Source: Patescibacteria group bacterium (lineage in GTDB: Bacteria; Patescibacteriota; Microgenomatia; JAMCZE01). Taken from it: a DNA stretch of 62,455 nucleotides. Where the stretch lies: assembly GCA_023485845.1 (NCBI GenBank), contig JAMCZE010000001.1:1-62455 (forward strand), given 5' to 3'. A program made the position numbers and the translations under genes. The notes below the pieces were generated by a model. It was not told where the DNA came from. It did no database searches and saw only the letters and a program-made list of their open reading frames with translations. Positions 47,004-55,880 of the stretch are shown piece after piece (the stretch's first letter is position 1; each line of letters starts with the position of its first letter).

Positions 47004-48384
47004 TAGTCGGCCGCAACAACGGAAACATAACTGTTTCGCGAATGGGCAAATTTGCCAAAAATGAAAACAGCCGTTCGCTAACACCAAAACCGGTGACCGG
47101 CGGCATACCATATTCTAAGGCGGTCACAAAATCATTGTCAAGCATCTGTGCTTCAGTGTCCCCCTTATCCCGCATTCTCTGCTGTTTCGTAAATCTTTCT
47201 TTTTGGTCGATGGGGTCATTAAGCTCCGAGTAGCCATTACCCATTTCACTACCGGCAATGATCACTTGATACCGCTCAACCAACTCCGGCCGGCTCTCCA
47301 GCCGTTTTGCCAGGGGAGAAACCGCCACTGGATGGCCGGTTAAAAACACCGGCCCGGTAATTTTCTCCCGGATACCTTTCCAAATTTGGTCAATTTCCCG
47401 GCCGTTATCCATTTTTGTCACGTCCACTCCGGCCTCTTTTTGAACTGTCTGCGCGTAATCAATGCGTGGCCAATCCTCAGCAAAGTCAACTTTGTGGTTA
47501 TTAATTTCAAATTCCATTTTCCCAAAAGTTTTTTCAATCACCGCTTTATACATTTCTTCCACCAATTTCATGGAATCTTCAAAGTTAGCGTAGGCCCAAT
47601 AGAACTCCATTTGGGTGTAGTCCTGCAGGTGCTCTCGGCTGATGCCTTCATTGCGAAATTGCCGGCCGATTTCAAAAGTTTTCTCGAAACCGGCAACCAT
47701 TAATCGTTTTTGCCACAACTCGCCCATGGAAATGCGCAAATAGAGGTCGATGTCTAAAGCGTTATGGTGGGTGACAAAGGGATTGGCGTCGGCCCCGCCG
47801 GCAGTGGTTTCCAAAACCGGCGTTTCCACTTCCAGAAAGCCGCGATCCGTTAAAAATGCCCGCATGCTGTTCCAGAAAACCGCTTTTTTGGCCAGCAGTT
47901 GTTTCAGATCGTCGTTAAGCAGCAGGTCCAAATAGCGCTGACGGTAACGGGTTTCTTCATCTTTAATTCCGAACCATTCCGACGGCAATGGGCGAAGGGA
48001 TTTTGTTAACAGTTCAAAGTCGGTGACATCAATGGTTATTTCTCCGGCTTTGGTTTTAGTTACGGTTCCTTGTGTTCCCAAAAAATCGCCGATGTCAAAG
48101 AGCTTAAGCAACTCGAATTTTTTATCTCCTAGTTTTTCTTTTTGAAACCAAAGCTGAATTTTTCCCGAGGCGTCTTTCAGATCGGCAAAAACCAAACTGC
48201 CATGCTCCCGCCAGGCGGTGATCCGCCCTTCCACAGCTTCTTTTTGACCCGGACTTTTGACGGCTTTGGCAATGGGCGTTGCCGACTGAGAATATTTTGA
48301 CGGATAGGGATTAATTCCAAGGGAGCGCAATTTTTCCAACTTTCCGTTGCGGATTTTGATTAGTTCATCAATTGGCGCGGCCAT
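46990..48384 (-). CDS. lysS: Lysine--tRNA ligase (class II)
   Basis: RYRQRYLDLLLN, VETPVLETTAGGADANPFVTHHNALDIDLYLRIS, FEIGRQFRNEGISREHLQDYTQMEFYWAY, GYSELNDPIDQKERF. Confidence 0.94.
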   Translation of the reverse strand: MAAPIDELIKIRNGKLEKLRSLGINPYPSKYSQSATPIAKAVKSPGQKEAVEGRITAWREHGSLVFADLKDASGKIQLWFQKEKLGDKKFELLKLFDIGDFLGTQGTVTKTKAGEITIDVTDFELLTKSLRPLPSEWFGIKDEETRYRQRYLDLLLNDDLKQLLAKKAVFWNSMRAFLTDRGFLEVETPVLETTAGGADANPFVTHHNALDIDLYLRISMGELWQKRLMVAGFEKTFEIGRQFRNEGISREHLQDYTQMEFYWAYANFEDSMKLVEEMYKAVIEKTFGKMEFEINNHKVDFAEDWPRIDYAQTVQKEAGVDVTKMDNGREIDQIWKGIREKITGPVFLTGHPVAVSPLAKRLESRPELVERYQVIIAGSEMGNGYSELNDPIDQKERFTKQQRMRDKGDTEAQMLDNDFVTALEYGMPPVTGFGVSERLFSFLANLPIRETVMFPLLRPTNEKK

Positions 48385-48400
48385 AAGAAGATGATACCAC

Positions 48401-48871
48401 TTACTCGATGGAGACAATAGTGTAAACCACTTTGCCGGCGGGAGCGGCCACTTCGACTTTTTCCCCGACCTTTTTGCCCAGAAGAGCTTTGCCCAGTGGG
48501 GAACTGCCGGAAATTTTCATCTCGGCCGGTTTGGCTTCCCAGTCGCCGACAATCTGGAAGGCTTGGGTTTTCCCATTGATTTTGACGGTCACTTTGCAGC
48601 CGACGTCGATGGCCCCTTTCTTGCCGCTGGCCGCAGCCGTGACCATGGTGGCATTTTTAAGAATGTTTTCCAGTTCATCAATTCGGCCTTCAATAAACTC
48701 CTGCTCCTGTTTGCCAAATTGATAGGCGGAGTTTTCCGACAAGTCACCGTCGTCCCTGGCATGGGCCACGCGCTCCACCACGGCCGGAAGTTTGGCGTTT
48801 TTCAGTTCATCCAGCTCTTTTTTGAGGGCCCCCAAGCCGTCCTTAGTTAACATGACTGTGTCCGTTTTCAT
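48401..48871 (-). CDS. greA: Transcription elongation factor GreA
   Basis: LTKDGLGALKKELDELKN, ARDDGDLSENSAYQFGKQEQEFIEGRIDELE, SPLGKALLGKKVGEKVEV. Confidence 0.94.
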   Translation of the reverse strand: MKTDTVMLTKDGLGALKKELDELKNAKLPAVVERVAHARDDGDLSENSAYQFGKQEQEFIEGRIDELENILKNATMVTAAASGKKGAIDVGCKVTVKINGKTQAFQIVGDWEAKPAEMKISGSSPLGKALLGKKVGEKVEVAAPAGKVVYTIVSIE

Positions 48872-48978
48872 AAACTTTCTTTAACAAAAAAAATCGCGAG
48901 AGGTTCCTCTGGCGAAGTGATCCTATTCTACCATCTTTTCTTGCTTTGTCAATGGGAAAAAGCTAAAATCTAGCTGCA

Positions 48979-49052
48979 GCCGCGTTCGTCTAGTGGTCTA
49001 GGACGGTTGGTTCTCATCCAACAAATCATCGGTTCGAGTCCGATACGCGGCA
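48979..49052 (+). tRNA. tRNA-Glu (anticodon CTC)
   Basis: gccgcgttcgtctagtggtctaggacggttggttctcatccaacaaatcatcggttcgagtccgatacgcggca; acceptor GCCGCGT/ACGCGGC, anticodon stem GTTGG/CCAAC. Confidence 0.93.
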
Positions 49053-49098
49053 CAAACTCCTTCTTGCATCTTGAGCAGAAATAATTTAACTTTAACTT

Positions 49099-49788
49099 GT
49101 GATTCGGTTTGCACCACTGCTGGTTGCCCTCACGGTTTTCGTCACTACTTTGGCTTTTCGCGCCCAGGTGAACAGCCAGGTGGCCGACGAGCTTTCATCA
49201 AAGGCGTTTATTGACCGGATCTTGTCTTCCACCGGCAAGCTTGATCCCAACGCCACCACCGGCGTTTGGTTTAATAAAAATGTCGGCGTGCCCACGGCCG
49301 ATTTGGCGGCCGCGCTTCTTGACAGCGCGTCAACAAACGTTCTTGGCACCAGCTCCGACAAGTGGATCGAGGTCGATTTGACCACCCAACATCTTTATGC
49401 CCATGAAGGGGGCCGGGTGGTTTTTGATTTTCCCATCAGCTCCGGTTTGCCCTGGTTTCCCACTGCCACCGGGGAGTTTCACATCTGGGCCAAACTGCGG
49501 TCCCAGGAAATGATCGGCGGCTCGCGCGACAACGGCACCTATTATGATTTGCCTAACGTGCCGTTTATTCAATATTTCTACAATGGTTATGGTTTGCACG
49601 GAGCCTATTGGCACCATGACTTTGGCCATCCCCGGTCCCACGGCTGTGTGAACATTGATATTGCCGATTCGGAAAAGCTGTTTAACTGGACTGACCCGCA
49701 GCTGGCCCCAGGTCAGTCGGCCGTCTTTAATATTGATCCTTCGGTGGGAACCCGGGTGGTGGTTCATGGAACCACGCCGGCGCCATAG
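49099..49788 (+). CDS. L,D-transpeptidase (YkuD)
   Basis: WIEVDLTTQHLYAHEGGRVVFDFPISSG, HGAYWHHDFGHPRSHGCVNIDIAD. Confidence 0.9.
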   Translation: MIRFAPLLVALTVFVTTLAFRAQVNSQVADELSSKAFIDRILSSTGKLDPNATTGVWFNKNVGVPTADLAAALLDSASTNVLGTSSDKWIEVDLTTQHLYAHEGGRVVFDFPISSGLPWFPTATGEFHIWAKLRSQEMIGGSRDNGTYYDLPNVPFIQYFYNGYGLHGAYWHHDFGHPRSHGCVNIDIADSEKLFNWTDPQLAPGQSAVFNIDPSVGTRVVVHGTTPAP

Positions 49789-49803
49789 TGATAAAATAGC
49801 CCC

Positions 49804-50229
49804 GTGACAATTAAAACCCACAGCGGCGCCCAAACGCAAAAGTTTGGGGAAGAATTTGCGAAAAAAATTGCCGGCGGGGCAGGCCTGCCTGCCGGCGGGC
49901 AGGTAGTGTGTCTTTATGGTGATCTGGGCGCCGGCAAAACCACTTTTGTCCAGGGGATGGCCCGGGGGTTGGGGATTAAGAAAAGAATCGTCAGCCCGAC
50001 CTTTATCATCGTTCGCCAGTACAAAAAACTTTTCCACATTGACCTTTATCGGCTGGATTCGGCGGCTAATTTGGGACTGGAAGAAATAATGGGGGAGTCG
50101 GGCAACATTGTTCTAATTGAGTGGCCGGAAAAAATCGAGAACATCCTGCCCAAAAATCACTGGGAGATAAGATTTAAAATAGTGAATGAAAAAACTCGGG
50201 AAATAAGTGTTAAGCATTATAAGCATTAA
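49804..50229 (+). CDS. tsaE: tRNA threonylcarbamoyladenosine biosynthesis ATPase TsaE
   Basis: VVCLYGDLGAGKTTFVQGMARGLGI, SPTFIIVRQY, HIDLYRL, IEWPEKI. Confidence 0.92.
   Translation: MTIKTHSGAQTQKFGEEFAKKIAGGAGLPAGGQVVCLYGDLGAGKTTFVQGMARGLGIKKRIVSPTFIIVRQYKKLFHIDLYRLDSAANLGLEEIMGESGNIVLIEWPEKIENILPKNHWEIRFKIVNEKTREISVKHYKH
49870..49903. repeat. GC-rich palindromic repeat CCGGCGGGGCAGGCCTGCCTGCCGGCGGGCAGG inside tsaE
   Basis: Palindromic CCTGCC/GGCAGG words; in frame AGGAGLPAGGQV. Confidence 0.75.
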
Positions 50230-50557
50230 TAAAATAGTGAAATTATATATCGACACATCATCAAACCAAAGAACCGTCGTTCGGCTAGGGGAGAGGGAAT
50301 TAGTGCAAAGCTCTCGCGCCTGGCACTCACAAGTCGTCTTGCCGATGATCAAGAAATTGCTAACAGCTAACAGCTGTCAGCTAAAAGCTATTGATGAAAT
50401 TGAAGTTAATCCTGGTCCTGGATCGTTCACCGGCTTGCGGGTGGGCGCCGCCATTGCCGGTGCTTTGGGTTATGCCCTAAAAGTTCCGGTTAACGGCCTT
50501 CGGTTTGACAAATCCCCTGCTTCGTACTATAGTATTAACTATGGCAGAAACGCTTAG
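50207..50557 (+). CDS. tsaB: TsaB-like protein, short (N-terminal domain only)
   Basis: LYIDTSSNQRTVVRL, VNPGPGSFTGLRVGAAIAGALGYAL. Confidence 0.75.
   Translation: MLSIISINKIVKLYIDTSSNQRTVVRLGERELVQSSRAWHSQVVLPMIKKLLTANSCQLKAIDEIEVNPGPGSFTGLRVGAAIAGALGYALKVPVNGLRFDKSPASYYSINYGRNA
50360..50391. repeat. AACAGCT-word repeat inside tsaB
   Basis: ctaacagctaacagctgtcagctaaaagcta; in frame LTANSCQLKA. Confidence 0.7.
50505..50533 (+). promoter_or_regulatory. sigma70-type promoter TTGACA-17-TATAGT, 7 nt before ATG, inside the tsaB 3' end
   Basis: ttgacaaatcccctgcttcgtactatagtattaactatg. Confidence 0.75.
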
Positions 50558-50846
50558 GAAGATTCTGGCCGCGGTCATCGGACTATTAATTATTATTGCC
50601 TTAATTATAGCGGCAAAGTGGACCGGTGACCAAATCCGGCAAAAGTTTTTCACCCCAAAAACTCCGACCATGGTCGAGCAGACCGTGCCGGCACAACAAA
50701 CTCAACCGTTAGCGCAAAACTCACCGACGGCAACTTATTCGGCAATTCCCTCCACCGGCCCGCGCGAAGACGCGATGGTTCTTTTGGTGTTTTTTGCCTT
50801 AGCGGGTGTGGTTACATTGCGGTTTGCCAAGTCGCCAACGGCTTAA
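50541..50846 (+). CDS. Small membrane protein with TM, PxxTGP-like motif and TM
   Basis: N-terminal TM, Gln/Thr/Pro linker, IPSTGPREDAMVLLVFFALAGVVTLRF. Confidence 0.6.
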   Translation: MAETLRKILAAVIGLLIIIALIIAAKWTGDQIRQKFFTPKTPTMVEQTVPAQQTQPLAQNSPTATYSAIPSTGPREDAMVLLVFFALAGVVTLRFAKSPTA

Positions 50847-51342
50847 GACAGGTGTCGCTGCTATAGACATAGCGAAAAATCTGGCTCCCTGCTTGCCAAT
50901 AAAGATCGCTTTCCACCCCGTTAGTTTTAACAAAGGTGTATTTCACCGCCGAAAGGCTACTGACTTTGGCCCCGAATTTCCACTGCAGAAGAATATTTTT
51001 GGCGGTTTTAAATTCCACCTGGTCGACTTTTTGGGATGATTTTAACAATGTTAACTGACAGGAGATCTTGTCGGGACTAAGAAAGACCACTTCTTGTTTC
51101 TCATTATCGCCTGGTGCTTTCTCTTGGGCCGTCCAATCCGGCGGATATTGGATCTGATAATGATATTTGGTGCTGACAAAGGTCGGCCAGTCGGGATGGG
51201 TGGCAGCGTCAATAATTGTTGTCCCCGTCCAGAGCTGGCGCAAAAAATAGCCGGCAACCAGTCCCAAAATCACGATTAAAACAATCGCTAAAGGAGTCTT
51301 TTTAACAACAACAGTCACAATTCCATTATATCTGTTACTCAA
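50812..51342 (-). CDS. Hypothetical membrane-anchored protein
   Basis: N-terminal TM; YHYQIQYPPDW...EVVFLSPD. Confidence 0.6.
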   Translation of the reverse strand: MSNRYNGIVTVVVKKTPLAIVLIVILGLVAGYFLRQLWTGTTIIDAATHPDWPTFVSTKYHYQIQYPPDWTAQEKAPGDNEKQEVVFLSPDKISCQLTLLKSSQKVDQVEFKTAKNILLQWKFGAKVSSLSAVKYTFVKTNGVESDLYWQAGSQIFRYVYSSDTCLKPLATWQTAM

Positions 51343-51366
51343 AAAATTTGTTTAGACCGTTGCTTA

Positions 51367-51395
51367 TTGACAATTTGACTAACAATGACTATAGT
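51367..51395 (+). promoter_or_regulatory. sigma70-type promoter TTGACA-17-TATAGT for SipW/TasA-like operon
   Basis: ttgacaatttgactaacaatgactatagt; about 100-nt leader to the ATG. Confidence 0.75.
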
Positions 51396-51503
51396 AAGTA
51401 TGCTGAGAGATAACTGATATTAATTTTCCTGCCCGGCAAAAAATATGCCGAATAAAAATCCTCAAATATTTCTCAATCTTCTGCCGAGAGGGGGTGAAAA
51501 TTA

Positions 51504-52106
51504 ATGAAGCGGATTTTATTAAGCTTGGTAATGATTCTTGCCGCAGCGACAATGGTTGCTGGTGCAACACGAGCCTACTACACGGATTCAGTGACCTTAT
51601 CGGGAATCACTTTTTCAACAGGTAACGCTGACCTGAAGCTTACCCAGATCATTACACATCAATGGTGGGACGGAACAGTTTCTTATACAACCCCCGCCGA
51701 CAGTGGTTGGACCACCTATGCTTCGGGACAATTTAGTGAAACAAATTGGTATCCCGGACAAACAGTCACTGATGGATTCTATGTGGGTAATTTCAGCACT
51801 GCACAGATCGGGCTTACACCCACTGTTTCCTTAACGGGTTACTCACAGAGTGTTGGGGGAATGGATAACGTCTTCCTGATGAGAATTCACGGTACTGGCT
51901 ATGATTCTGGATGGCAGACAATCAATTGGTGGCGGAATAATTCCTTCACCATGCCCAATATTGCGTGGGTAGCAGGTACACCTCCCAATCCAAATGGGAG
52001 CTACTCTGGATATATTGATGTCCAGATGGATCCGAGCGCTGGTAATTCCTACCAGAGCGCGGCGATGAGCTTTAACCTACTGTTTAATGCGGCACAAACA
52101 CCGTAA
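51504..52106 (+). CDS. TasA/CalY (camelysin)-like secreted protein with SipW-type signal peptide
   Basis: MKRILLSLVMILAAATMVAGATRAYYTDSVTLSGITFSTGNADLKL; C-terminal PSAGNSYQSAAMSFNLLFNAAQ. Confidence 0.75.
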   Translation: MKRILLSLVMILAAATMVAGATRAYYTDSVTLSGITFSTGNADLKLTQIITHQWWDGTVSYTTPADSGWTTYASGQFSETNWYPGQTVTDGFYVGNFSTAQIGLTPTVSLTGYSQSVGGMDNVFLMRIHGTGYDSGWQTINWWRNNSFTMPNIAWVAGTPPNPNGSYSGYIDVQMDPSAGNSYQSAAMSFNLLFNAAQTP

Positions 52107-52124
52107 TCCGTAGGCTTTAGCTGG

Positions 52125-52150
52125 GTTGCACAAGGGGGACTTTGTGCAAC
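52125..52150 (+). promoter_or_regulatory. Intercistronic RNA hairpin
   Basis: GTTGCACAA-gggggact-TTGTGCAAC, 9-bp perfect stem, no following T-run. Confidence 0.7.
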
Positions 52151-52162
52151 TTACTAAGTCCT

Positions 52163-52738
52163 ATGAGAAAAAATCTTAACGCGTTGCTGAAGAAGACTAA
52201 GCAATTTGCCCCATATGTATATTGGGGAATATTTGTTGTACTTGCAGCAATTGCCATTTTGGTAGCATTGTCTGGCATCAACACGCCTTTTAAAATAAGA
52301 GTTTTTAGTGTTCAATCGGGGTCAATGAGTCCAGCAATTCCTACGGGTAGCGTTGTGATTGTCCGACCAGAGACTGACTATAAGAAAGGTGATGTTGTTA
52401 CCTTTAAGTACTCCCAGGACCGCGAGTCTAAAAATCCCAAAGAGACCGTAACTCACCGAATCGTTGAGGTTAAAATAATTGATAGCAAAGTCTCTTACAT
52501 GACAGAAGGTGACGCTAATAAATCTGCCGATCCAACCCCAGTCGACAAGGATCTGGTGATTGGCAAAGTGGTCTTGTCGATCCCTTTAATTGGTTATCCA
52601 GTGGGGTTCGCGAGGACTCTGCCGGGCTTGATTTTGCTGATAATTATCCCCGCAACAATAATTATCTATAGTGAACTGGTGAACGTAAAGAAAGAGATTG
52701 GGAAACTTCTTAAACAACGTGCCAAAAATAAAAAATGA
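52163..52738 (+). CDS. Signal peptidase I, S26B/SipW (ER) type
   Basis: VFSVQSGSMSPAIPTGSVVIV (Ser), KETVTHRIVEV (His instead of Lys), TEGDANKSADP. Confidence 0.9.
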   Translation: MRKNLNALLKKTKQFAPYVYWGIFVVLAAIAILVALSGINTPFKIRVFSVQSGSMSPAIPTGSVVIVRPETDYKKGDVVTFKYSQDRESKNPKETVTHRIVEVKIIDSKVSYMTEGDANKSADPTPVDKDLVIGKVVLSIPLIGYPVGFARTLPGLILLIIIPATIIIYSELVNVKKEIGKLLKQRAKNKK

Positions 52739-53808
52739 GAAATTCTTTTTTTAAATTACTGTTACTTTTCGTGATTCTCTTTGTCCCAACGATTGGGGGA
52801 AGTAATGCTTCATTTCTCGACTTTGTGACGTTATCTGGGATCACCATTACCACTGGTTGTTGGGTGGCGCCAACGGTGCCGGTGCCAGTCTACCCTGCCG
52901 ACCCAACCTATGCCGGGGCGGCTTCCGCTTGGAATCTCAATCCCTATTTCGACTGGACCGATTCCACCAGTTCTTGTCCACAGCACCCGGACATCGCCTA
53001 TGAGTTTCAAACCTCGGTGGACAGTGCCGGAAACACCGTGCTCTATACTTCCAATTGGATTACTGTTTCGCAAACGCCGCCCTTCAGTTTGCCCGACGGG
53101 GTCTATTATTGGCGCGTTCGGGCCCGGGATTCGTTCCATAACACCAGTGCCTGGTCGGCACCGGCGCTTTTGGTAGTGGACCGAGCGGCGCCGACATCAA
53201 CTTTCACTTCCCCGGTGCCCAACACCGATGTAACGGCCAGCCCAATTCATTTTGCCGGCAACACCCATGACGATTTTGGAGTGGTTAGTGTTGATTTGCT
53301 TTATAGTCAATATGCTGGCAGCTGCAATTCCAGCTATACCTTAATCACCACTTTGGTCAATTCTTCAGTGAGCAATGACTTTTCTTGGAGTTATGACTGG
53401 ACACCGGGTTCTTCCGGCAGCTACTGCTTGAAGGCCGAGGGCCAGGATCAGGCAGGTAATAAGGAGGCCAGTCCGGTGGTGGCTAACATTTCCTATCATC
53501 AAGCCGCTGATCCGGCGGCGGCACTAAGCCTTTCCGGCGATCAACACACAATTACTTTCACCGTTAATAATCTTGCTAACTTTAAACATCTGGCTTACCA
53601 GTTAACCTATGACACCAGCAGCGCCCCCCAGGGGGTGACGGGTGATTTTGATTTAAACGGTGACGTCAATGTTTCCCGGGACATTTTGTTGGGCACTTGT
53701 TCCACCGGCGGAACTTGTGTTTATTCCCTCGGCAGTAAGAACTTCGTTTTGACGGTGATGTTGACAGACAGCGGTGGGGCAACAACAAGTCTTAGCGCAC
53801 ACTTATGA
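52735..53808 (+). CDS. Secreted surface protein with SipW-type signal and Ig/fibronectin-like modules
   Basis: SNASFLDFVTLSGITITTG motif shared with 51504 protein; YYWRVRARDSFHNTSAWS repeats. Confidence 0.7.
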   Translation: MRNSFFKLLLLFVILFVPTIGGSNASFLDFVTLSGITITTGCWVAPTVPVPVYPADPTYAGAASAWNLNPYFDWTDSTSSCPQHPDIAYEFQTSVDSAGNTVLYTSNWITVSQTPPFSLPDGVYYWRVRARDSFHNTSAWSAPALLVVDRAAPTSTFTSPVPNTDVTASPIHFAGNTHDDFGVVSVDLLYSQYAGSCNSSYTLITTLVNSSVSNDFSWSYDWTPGSSGSYCLKAEGQDQAGNKEASPVVANISYHQAADPAAALSLSGDQHTITFTVNNLANFKHLAYQLTYDTSSAPQGVTGDFDLNGDVNVSRDILLGTCSTGGTCVYSLGSKNFVLTVMLTDSGGATTSLSAHL

Positions 53809-54995
53809 GAAAACTACTTCCTGTCATCTTGGGATTGACCGCCCTATTTTTTTTGTTTTTGCCGCGGCCAACTTTGGCAGCGGACCTGACAGTTAGCTGT
53901 AATGACAGCGGTTGTTCTCCGGCCACCTCACCCAGCATCTTTCCCACCGACTTTTGGTTTCCCGGCCGCTCGGTCAGCCGGCAGGTGGCGGTGACCAACA
54001 CTGACAGTAACCCGTTGACGGTGAGTAATCAAGCTCAAAACACTGCCGTCACCGGCAGCTTGGACACAGTGATGCTGCTTTCCATTATTAGGGACAGCGA
54101 CAGCACGGTTCTTTGGAGCGGAACCTTGCATGATTTTTACAGTGCCGGAAATGTGCCTTTAGGGGTGTTGGCCGGCGGCCACAGTGAAAGTTTTGACTAT
54201 GTGGTGACGATGGATTCCTCGGCCGGAAATGAGTATCAGGATAAAGAGACCAGTTATGATTTAGTGCTCTATTTTTCCGGTGGAGCTGCACCAGCAACGA
54301 TAACAACTGGGGGCGGGGGGACGGTGGCCGGGGCATCCACGCCGGTTTGCAATGACACGGCGCCAGCCGGCGCGCCGGTGTTAACGGGCATTGTTGCCGG
54401 AACCAATAGTGTGACCCTGTTCTGGAACAAAGCCGCCGACCCGGTGACTTATTATTTGGTGGCCTACGGCACTGATCCGGCGGCCGACCAGTTTGGTAAT
54501 CCCAATGTTGGCGGTGCCGGCACGACAAGCTACACGGTTGGTGGTTTGTCCGGTGGTGTGACCTACTATTTCAAGGTCCGGGCGGGCAACGGGTGCGCGC
54601 CGGGACCGTTCTCAAACATTTTGTCCGTTACACCCGGCGGCGGAGTGGTTAGCGGCCCGGCAGCCGGATTTATCCCCGGTGTGTTGGGGGAAGCCACCCC
54701 TTCGGCGGTTTTGTCAACTCCCAGCGGCGAAACCAAAGGAGCGGCGACCCAAGCGGTTTGTTCCGAGTGCGTTTGGTGGCCATTTCTTCTACTTGAGGTC
54801 GTGACTCTAGCTCTTCTGATTAGAAAACGGTGGTTAGTCCGAGCCCTGGTCCCGGTTGCGGTCTTTATTCTTTGGTGGTTTGTCAACCGCTACGCCTGTC
54901 CAAACTTCTTTTGCCAGTGGTTTTGGCTGCTGGACATCTTAGTTTTTCTGCTGGCCATCCCGGTTGCAAGATGGCTTAGAAGGAGATTACAATGA
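53805..54995 (+). CDS. TasA-like/FN3-containing secreted protein with C-terminal TM helices
   Basis: Signal peptide; SSAGNEYQDKETSYDLVLYFSG; FN3-like SVTLFWNKAADPVTYYLVAYG...GGVTYYFKVRAGNG. Confidence 0.7.
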   Translation: MRKLLPVILGLTALFFLFLPRPTLAADLTVSCNDSGCSPATSPSIFPTDFWFPGRSVSRQVAVTNTDSNPLTVSNQAQNTAVTGSLDTVMLLSIIRDSDSTVLWSGTLHDFYSAGNVPLGVLAGGHSESFDYVVTMDSSAGNEYQDKETSYDLVLYFSGGAAPATITTGGGGTVAGASTPVCNDTAPAGAPVLTGIVAGTNSVTLFWNKAADPVTYYLVAYGTDPAADQFGNPNVGGAGTTSYTVGGLSGGVTYYFKVRAGNGCAPGPFSNILSVTPGGGVVSGPAAGFIPGVLGEATPSAVLSTPSGETKGAATQAVCSECVWWPFLLLEVVTLALLIRKRWLVRALVPVAVFILWWFVNRYACPNFFCQWFWLLDILVFLLAIPVARWLRRRLQ

Positions 54996-55880
54996 TTGTT
55001 AATGAGGAAAGTCTTGGAACCGTTTTTGCATTTTTTCACTCCCCGGCACACTAATAATCATAAGGCTAGGGCGCTGCATTTCTCCTCACTCACCACCTAC
55101 ATTGCCGTTCTTTTGGTGCTGCAGATCGTTTTTTCCGGGGTGGCCAAGTTCCGGCCGCAAATTCTTGGTTATGCCAGCAACATCACCGTTTCCGATTTAT
55201 TAACGGACACCAACAAAGATCGGGCGGCGGCCGGGGTGGCGCCGCTAACACTCAATAGTGAACTTTCCCAGGCGGCGACAGACAAGGCGCATGACATGTT
55301 CACCCACCAATATTGGGCTCACACGTCTCCCCAGGGTCGAGACCCCTGGTCTTTTATTATCGCCGCCGGTTATCACTATCTTTTTGCCGGAGAAAACCTG
55401 GCCCGGGATTTTGGTGATTCGGCGGGCGTTGTCTCCGCCTGGATGAACTCCCCGTCCCATCGGGAAAACCTTTTAAACGATAAATATAAGGATGTGGGTT
55501 TTGCGGTTGTTAACGGCACTCTTAACGGGGAAGAAACCACGCTGGTGGTGCAGGAGTTCGGCGCTTTGCCGTCGGGGGCGCCGACGGTGGCGGCGCCATC
55601 GACACCGGTGCCGGCTGCCTTGCCGGTGGCACAGACGCCAGCCCCGGGCCCGGAAGTTTTGCCGGCGCAAACCATTCAGCCAAAGTTTGATTTGATGACC
55701 GTCACAAAAACCATCTCCATGGCGTTAATCATCATGCTGGTGGGAATTTTGGTAGTGGACAGTTTCCTGGTTTCCCGGCGCCGGATTGTTCGGCTGTCTG
55801 GCCACAATCTGGCCCATCTGTTTTTGTTATTGGCCGTTTTGGTGGCGATTAACGTCATCAGCCGGGGAGTGGTGCTATGA
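54996..55880 (+). CDS. CAP (SCP/PR-1) domain membrane protein
   Basis: LTDTNKDRAAAGVAPLTLNSELSQAATDKAHDMFTHQYWAHTSPQGRDPWSFI...AGENLARDF...WMNSPSHRENLLNDKYKDVGFAV. Confidence 0.9.
   Translation: MLMRKVLEPFLHFFTPRHTNNHKARALHFSSLTTYIAVLLVLQIVFSGVAKFRPQILGYASNITVSDLLTDTNKDRAAAGVAPLTLNSELSQAATDKAHDMFTHQYWAHTSPQGRDPWSFIIAAGYHYLFAGENLARDFGDSAGVVSAWMNSPSHRENLLNDKYKDVGFAVVNGTLNGEETTLVVQEFGALPSGAPTVAAPSTPVPAALPVAQTPAPGPEVLPAQTIQPKFDLMTVTKTISMALIIMLVGILVVDSFLVSRRRIVRLSGHNLAHLFLLLAVLVAINVISRGVVL

Noticed and set aside
52125-52150. Possible extra REP copy (GGGTTGCAC shared with the RAYT REP), also GGGTGCAAC near the 3' end of rnpB
   Set aside because: Only 9 nt shared; the 52125 hairpin has its own perfect stem and the rnpB copy is part of the RNA; treated as chance
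53928-54528. Minus-strand ORFs in the surface-protein operon
   Set aside because: Antisense to SipW-operon genes; Pro/Arg/His-rich spurious translations
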